10,172 bases of DNA, taken from NCBI GenBank assembly GCA_002071245.1, contig MWEV01000236.1:1-10172 (forward strand). The letters run 5' to 3'. The position numbers and the translations under genes were made by a program. The notes under the pieces are model-generated. The model worked only from the letters and a program-made list of their open reading frames with translations. It was not told the origin of the DNA and ran no database searches. Below, in pieces: positions 7,101-10,172 of the stretch (its first letter is position 1; each line of letters starts with the position of its first letter). This DNA is from Deltaproteobacteria bacterium ADurb.Bin026. GTDB taxonomy: Bacteria > Desulfobacterota > Syntrophorhabdia > Syntrophorhabdales > Syntrophorhabdaceae.

Positions 7101-7372
7101 GCGCGATAAGGGTGAGGTTTAGGCCCGTTATCATGACATCCATGGCATTTTTCTTCGGTGTTTTACCGCTGGCAATTTCAACAGGCGCTGGCGCTGGCGC
7201 CATGAACGCAATAGGCACCGCTGTTACAGGAGGTATGCTCTCTGCTACGTTAATCGACCTTTTATATATACCGTTGTTGTTTGTTATTATATCCCGTTTG
7301 TTCAAGGTTGAATCGAGGAAAAAGGGTAGTGACAGACACCCTGAACCTCCAGGTCAAAAGGAGGTATATTGA
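4193..7372 (+). CDS. acrB: RND multidrug efflux pump, inner-membrane subunit (HAE1 family, AcrB type)
   Basis: This 1059-residue protein has full AcrB-like length and organisation. It has an N-terminal membrane helix (FFLDRPVFAWVIAIIIML), a large periplasmic porter and docking region, a block of membrane helices from about 340 to 500, a second periplasmic half, and a final helix block (about 880-1035). Proton-relay residues are present: D408 and D409 in GLLVDDAIVVVENVE, K945 in GLTTKNAILI, and an Arg in the RFRP motif. FGGSTG and STGAGAGAMNA are also family signatures. It exports amphiphilic compounds from the periplasm and membrane, driven by proton influx, as a trimer with the adaptor and channel. 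Substrate specificity cannot be read directly. By alignment from memory with E. coli AcrB, pocket residues F178, F617 and F628 are kept, but F136, F610 and F615 become Tyr, M616 and A621. The last codons overlap a possible RNA stem controlling the next gene. Confidence 0.97.
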   Translation: MLSKFFLDRPVFAWVIAIIIMLVGCLSIYNLPISQYPPIAPPSIYIYSSYPGASAETVENSVTQIIEQKMTGLDKMLYLSATSDNAGGSRLELTFAPGTDPDLAWSKVQNKLQLAMAGLPEVVQRQGVTVGKATRNYLLIVGLISEDGSMNGDDLRDYAQSNLEKVLARVPGVGEVENFGTQYAMRIWLNTDKLVSYNLTVDDVIMALKTYNVEVSAGQFGGAPAVKGQRLNASIIVQSMLKTPEEFASIPVRINPDGSIIKIKDVGRAELGTDAYDVEVFNNGRPSAGMAIRQAAGANALDTANAVKEKMKEMSRYFPQGMKVIYPYDTTPFVRVAIKEVVITLLEAILLVFLVMWLFMGNIRATLIPTIAVPVVLLGTFGTLGLFGFSINMLTMFAMVLSIGLLVDDAIVVVENVERIMREEGLPPREATAKSMGQITSALIGIGLVLSAVFGPMAFFGGSTGVIYRQFSVTIISSMILSVVVALILTPVLCATLLKPVPKGHEPAENAIRFLRPFFLRFDRIFFRIRDRYVRIVERSYSKKLRYAIIYFLIIAIVGILLLRIPTSYVPDEDQGILLAQVILPTGSTLEQTKEVVNGVQRYFLEHEKEAVESCMTVSGAGFNLRAQTNGMVFVKLKEWDLRNRSDLRVKAIAARAMGAFSKIRNAMVFAFPPPSVIELGMATGFDFQLLDRVGLGHEKLLAARNQLLGMAFQDKRLAKVRPNGLDDVSQYYMDIDWEKAGALGVSITTIHNTVSEAFGSAYVNNFIQAGRVKRVFVQADAPYRMMPKDLEKLHVRNNVGKMVPFSAFASGKWKSGSPRLERYNGFPSMSIWGEPAPGRSSGEAMKVMEGLVAKLPQGVGFEWTGLSYQERMSSTQAPLLYAFSIIVIFLCVAALYESWAIPITNMLMLPLGVLGATFFTWTRGLHNDVYFQIGFLTTLGLTTKNAILIIQFAKERMTRGEGVLDATLGAIRVRFRPVIMTSMAFFFGVLPLAISTGAGAGAMNAIGTAVTGGMLSATLIDLLYIPLLFVIISRLFKVESRKKGSDRHPEPPGQKEVY
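7345..7365 (+). promoter_or_regulatory. Possible RNA stem-loop enclosing the channel gene's Shine-Dalgarno site
   Basis: The channel gene has a near-perfect Shine-Dalgarno site, AAAAGGAGGT (7356-7365), 8 bases before ATG 7374. It fixes that start over the longer in-frame upstream extension. The core GGAGGT (7360-7365) is fully complementary to ACCTCC (7345-7350), which lies 9 bases upstream within the pump's last codons. The 6-bp stem, with four G-C pairs, would hide the site until ribosomes finishing the pump gene (stop 7370-7372) open it. The pairing is seen in the sequence; the coupling role is inferred. Confidence 0.5.
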
Positions 7373-7373
7373 T

Positions 7374-8777
7374 ATGAAGAAGGCAGTAGTAATCTCTATT
7401 TTATTAACCTTTTTCATATGTAGCTGTACTATGGCTCCAAAATATACAAGACCAGAAGCGCCCATACCTTCTACCTGGCCAAAAGGTGATGCATATGAAG
7501 ATATAGAAAACGTTTCTGATGTGTCCAAGGTTGTCGGTCTGGATTGGAGGGAGTTTTTCACTGACACAAAACTGAAACAGATCATCGATATGGCACTGCA
7601 GAATAACCGTGATCTTAGAATAGCAGCCTTGAACGTTGAAAAGGCAAGGGCGCTGTATGGCATTCAACGTGCAGAATTATTCCCTACACTGAATGCATAT
7701 GGCGTATGGACGGAGCAAAAGATACCTGCTGATATTTCAACCAAATCCGGGGAAGCGATGAATTTTAAACAGTTCAACGCAAACCTTGGTGTTGTGTCCT
7801 GGGAGATAGATTTTTTCGGGCGTATTAGAAGTCTGAAGGACAGGGCGCTTGAGCAGTATCTTGCCACGGAGCAGGCACATAGAAGCGCAAGGCTCGCTCT
7901 TATTACAGAGGTTGCAAATGTCTGCCTTTCCCTTGCGGCTGACCGTGAGAACTTAAAATATGCAAGATCTACCCTCTTGTCACAACAGGAATCATACGAT
8001 CTGATCCACAGACGCTATGAAATGGGTGTCGCCTCAGAATTGGATTTACGCATGGTGCAAACAAGGCTGGAGGCTGTCAAGGTGGATGTCTTTAAATATA
8101 CCCGCCAGGTTGCCTTAAATGAAAACGCACTTAATTTATTAGTTGGTTCTACTGTGCCGCCTGAATTGCTGCCAGATTCGTTGAGCGTTGTTGCTGAGCC
8201 GAAGGATGTCTCTCCCGGGCTTTCTTCGGAAGTATTGTTGAGACGACCGGATATCCTGCAGGCAGAGGGTCAGCTTAAGGCAGCCAATGCGAGTATTGGG
8301 GCTGCACGGGCGGCGTTCTTTCCACGCATTTCTTTGACGGGTGTTACAGGTACGACAAGCGATGAGTTGTCAGGTCTGTTTAAGGCAGGGTCAAACACAT
8401 GGACGTTCTCGCCGCAGATCGTGATGCCAATATTCGATCCACGCTTATGGTCTGCCTTGGAGGCAAGCAAGGTGGAAAGGGAAATTGTGCTTTCTCAATA
8501 CGAAAAGGCAGTTCAAAATGCCTTCAAAGAAGCATCTGATACACTTGCGGCAAGAGGGACCATAAGCAAACAGTTGAATGCACAACAATCATTGGTGAGG
8601 GCTTCAGAAGAGACATACAGGCTTGCAACTGCAAGATATATGAAGGGAATTGATGGCTACCTCGGCGTTCTCGATGCACAACGTTCCCTATATGCAGCCC
8701 AGCAGAATCTTGTCAATTTTCGTTTCCTGCATCTTGCCAACCGTGTAACCTTGTATAAGGTACTTGGCGGGGGTTAG
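7374..8777 (+). CDS. Outer-membrane efflux channel lipoprotein (OprM/TolC superfamily, NodT family)
   Basis: This 467-residue protein begins one base after the pump's stop. The signal peptide ends in lipobox ICSC with the lipidated Cys at residue 18, followed by the family hallmark MAPKYTRP. Two outer-membrane efflux repeats follow (about 60-260 and 285-465). The first contains SWEIDFFGRIRSLKD and YEMGVASELDL. The second contains LLRRPDILQAE, ARAAFFPRISLTG, PIFD and YMKGIDGYLGVLDAQ. These are the expected landmarks of the OprM/TtgC/CusC group. As a trimer it forms the beta-barrel and long alpha-helical tunnel through which the pump's substrates leave the cell. The start at 7374 is chosen for the strong Shine-Dalgarno site and the immediate signal peptide. 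An in-frame extension to 7281 would overlap the pump by 92 bases and bury the signal sequence. Confidence 0.95.
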   Translation: MKKAVVISILLTFFICSCTMAPKYTRPEAPIPSTWPKGDAYEDIENVSDVSKVVGLDWREFFTDTKLKQIIDMALQNNRDLRIAALNVEKARALYGIQRAELFPTLNAYGVWTEQKIPADISTKSGEAMNFKQFNANLGVVSWEIDFFGRIRSLKDRALEQYLATEQAHRSARLALITEVANVCLSLAADRENLKYARSTLLSQQESYDLIHRRYEMGVASELDLRMVQTRLEAVKVDVFKYTRQVALNENALNLLVGSTVPPELLPDSLSVVAEPKDVSPGLSSEVLLRRPDILQAEGQLKAANASIGAARAAFFPRISLTGVTGTTSDELSGLFKAGSNTWTFSPQIVMPIFDPRLWSALEASKVEREIVLSQYEKAVQNAFKEASDTLAARGTISKQLNAQQSLVRASEETYRLATARYMKGIDGYLGVLDAQRSLYAAQQNLVNFRFLHLANRVTLYKVLGGG

Positions 8778-8796
8778 TAAAGAAGATATCCCTTAT

Positions 8797-10172
8797 ATGA
8801 GAAGCAAGGTGATTGTTATAGGTGCAGGGCTTGCAGGTATTATAGCGGCCTATCATGCATGTAGGGCAGGTGCAGAGGTTGTGATTGTCGATAGAGGTTC
8901 TGTAGGGCTTGGCACCAATTCGGCAATGTCAAATGGGGTATTTGCTGGGCAGACCTCCTCTTACGATAAAGAAGCCTACATAAAAGATACAATTCAGATA
9001 GGTAGATGCATCAATAGCGAGTCTTATGTGAGGCTTGTTGCCCAAGAAGCGAAAAACGGTATAACGTTTCTTAGGTCACTGGGGTTCGATATCATCGAGA
9101 TGCACGCAACATATAGCCTTCAGTCGCAAAGTCCAGATGTCATTCCCGGTGTTACCCTGATGCAAAGGCTTGCAAGGATAGTGGGAGGGCTTAATGGGGT
9201 CAAGATAGTAAAAGGTTTTTATGTAACGTCTTTATTAAAGCACGAAAATAGGGTTTATGGCGTATCAGGGTTTGATGCTTTGGGGGCAGAGGTAGAGATA
9301 TATGCGTCTTCAACGGTACTTGCGACAGGTGGGGCAGGTGCTGTTTACCTTAGAAACGACAATCAAAAGACTACTATGGGACAAGGTTACAGGCTTGCCG
9401 CAGAGGCAGGGCTTATTCTGAAAGATATGGAGTTTGTCCAGTTTTATCCGATTGTTGTAGATGAATCCAACCTTGCATCGATGGCCCTCTTCCCACCTTA
9501 TCCTGATGAGGCGAGGCTTATCAATGCAAATGGAGAAGATATACTGAAAAAACATGGTTATGATAATGTAAACCAGGCGATTTTACAGAAAAGGGATAAG
9601 CTTGCGATTTTACTTTTTGAGGAGATTAGTAGCAGCGGTCGAGTCTATATGGATTATCGACGTGTTCCCGACACTCTCTGGCGCAAGCACCCTATGGGCA
9701 TTATCTCAAAGTTGAAGAAAAATCTACGCGCCATGCCCGTAGCTGTCTCTCCTGCAGCGCACTTTTTCATGGGAGGGGTTGAGATAGATGATAGAGGTCG
9801 GACATCGCTGCCAGGACTTTTTGCCTGCGGTGAAGTAGTCTGGGGATTGCATGGGGCTAATAGACTAGGAGGTAACGCCCTTACAGAGTGTGTTGTGACA
9901 GGTATGATTGCGGGCAGAAATGCAGCAACCGATGCTAATATTGTATCTCCTCCCAAAGTAGTTAATGGTAACCATTCAAAATACATGAATTTTTTAAAAC
10001 AGCGTGGCAGAGGTACAGAGACCCTAAGTGGAGTTAGACGGAACATCAGAGAGATTGCATGGAACAATGCGGGTATTGTAAGGTCGCAAGAAAGATTAAA
10101 AAATGGTTTAAAACGTATTGAATCAATCGATAACCAGCTCGCCGAGATTGTGCCAAAAAATGTGTCTGAGAT
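8797..10172 (+). CDS. FAD-dependent oxidoreductase of the fumarate reductase/L-aspartate oxidase flavoprotein family, 3' end outside window
   Basis: The frame stays open to the window end: 458 codons plus two bases. An N-terminal dinucleotide-binding fold is clear: VIVIGAGLAGIIAAYHA (residues 5-21) ending in Asp 32, with a second GG motif in VLATGGAGAVY. Family active-site landmarks follow: R288 or R289 in VYMDYRRVP, H322 in PAAHFFMGGV, R356 in LHGANRLGGNALTE, and a C-terminal helical region with WNNAGIVRSQERL. The usual substrate-binding His of the FVQxHPT segment is Tyr 217 here (FVQFYPIVV). The following RGEG-type segment of FrdA and NadB seems absent, replaced by LFPPYPDEARLI. The protein is therefore unlikely to be a standard fumarate reductase, succinate dehydrogenase or L-aspartate oxidase; the substrate is unknown. 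ATG 8797 has a weak AGAAG site; TTG 8764 is in frame but overlaps the channel gene. It lies 19 bases after the channel gene, with no terminator seen between them. The C-terminus is unseen. Confidence 0.88.
   Translation, partial: MRSKVIVIGAGLAGIIAAYHACRAGAEVVIVDRGSVGLGTNSAMSNGVFAGQTSSYDKEAYIKDTIQIGRCINSESYVRLVAQEAKNGITFLRSLGFDIIEMHATYSLQSQSPDVIPGVTLMQRLARIVGGLNGVKIVKGFYVTSLLKHENRVYGVSGFDALGAEVEIYASSTVLATGGAGAVYLRNDNQKTTMGQGYRLAAEAGLILKDMEFVQFYPIVVDESNLASMALFPPYPDEARLINANGEDILKKHGYDNVNQAILQKRDKLAILLFEEISSSGRVYMDYRRVPDTLWRKHPMGIISKLKKNLRAMPVAVSPAAHFFMGGVEIDDRGRTSLPGLFACGEVVWGLHGANRLGGNALTECVVTGMIAGRNAATDANIVSPPKVVNGNHSKYMNFLKQRGRGTETLSGVRRNIREIAWNNAGIVRSQERLKNGLKRIESIDNQLAEIVPKNVSE

Noticed and set aside
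7192..7202. GGCGCT tandem micro-repeat near the end of the pump gene
   Set aside because: It encodes the conserved Gly-Ala stretch (STGAGAGAMNA) of RND pumps, so protein constraint explains it.
7345..7354. ACCT-CC-AGGT dyad as a second repressor operator inside the pump gene
   Set aside because: The half-sites are only 4 bases and differ from ACCGTC/GACGGT. The segment is better explained by coding constraint and the possible Shine-Dalgarno pairing.
7281..7373. In-frame N-terminal extension of the outer-membrane channel gene
   Set aside because: It would place about 31 residues before a clear lipoprotein signal peptide and overlap the pump gene. The strong Shine-Dalgarno site at 7356-7365 points to ATG 7374.
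8764..8796. TTG 8764 as the start of the flavoprotein gene
   Set aside because: It would put 11 extra residues before a typical FAD-binding N-terminus and overlap the channel gene, with a poor ribosome binding site. ATG 8797 is preferred.

Overview
The window looks like a chromosomal segment of an anaerobic or facultative Gram-negative bacterium. The Gram-negative call is firm: there is a complete three-part efflux system, including an outer-membrane channel, and two lipoprotein signal peptides with a lipobox Cys. The lineage is less certain. The mix of Lon, an AmmeMemoRadiSam radical SAM enzyme and a fumarate-reductase-like flavoprotein, in moderately AT-leaning DNA, would suit Desulfobacterota or a neighbouring phylum. 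That is inference from gene content only.

Layout. (1) Positions 1-1237, + strand: the 3' end of lon (protease domain with its catalytic Lys), overlapping by a few bases an AmrS-type radical SAM gene. (2) Positions 1309-2166, - strand: a YihY/BrkB family membrane protein, convergent with amrS. (3) Positions 2167-2391: an AT-rich divergent intergenic region. It holds a good promoter (TTGACA, 18 bp, TGaTATTTT) whose predicted transcription start falls at the edge of a perfect 6-2-6 inverted repeat, ACCGTC-TG-GACGGT, probably the operator of the next gene product. (4) Positions 2392-8777, + strand: an apparent operon of a TetR-family repressor, a lipoprotein AcrA-type adaptor, an AcrB-type HAE1 RND pump and an OprM-type outer-membrane channel. 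The intergenic gaps are 21, 13 and 1 bases, and the last three genes have strong Shine-Dalgarno sites. (5) Positions 8797 to the end, + strand: a flavoprotein of the fumarate reductase/L-aspartate oxidase family, 19 bases after the channel gene and cut by the window end.

How the genes work together. The repressor probably controls its own operon from the dyad over the promoter. The adaptor keeps the tip motif (R126, L130, S137) that docks on TolC/OprM channels. The pump keeps the proton-relay residues (D408, D409, K945). The cassette is therefore expected to be a working proton-driven multidrug exporter.

The points most worth a second look are three. A 6-bp RNA stem at the pump-channel junction would hide the channel gene's whole Shine-Dalgarno site, suggesting coupled translation. 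The terminal flavoprotein has Tyr in place of the usual substrate-binding His of its family and appears to lack the conserved RGEG segment. Several of the pump's expected drug-pocket Phe residues are replaced. I found no RNA gene, CRISPR array, insertion sequence or clearly undescribed multi-gene system.
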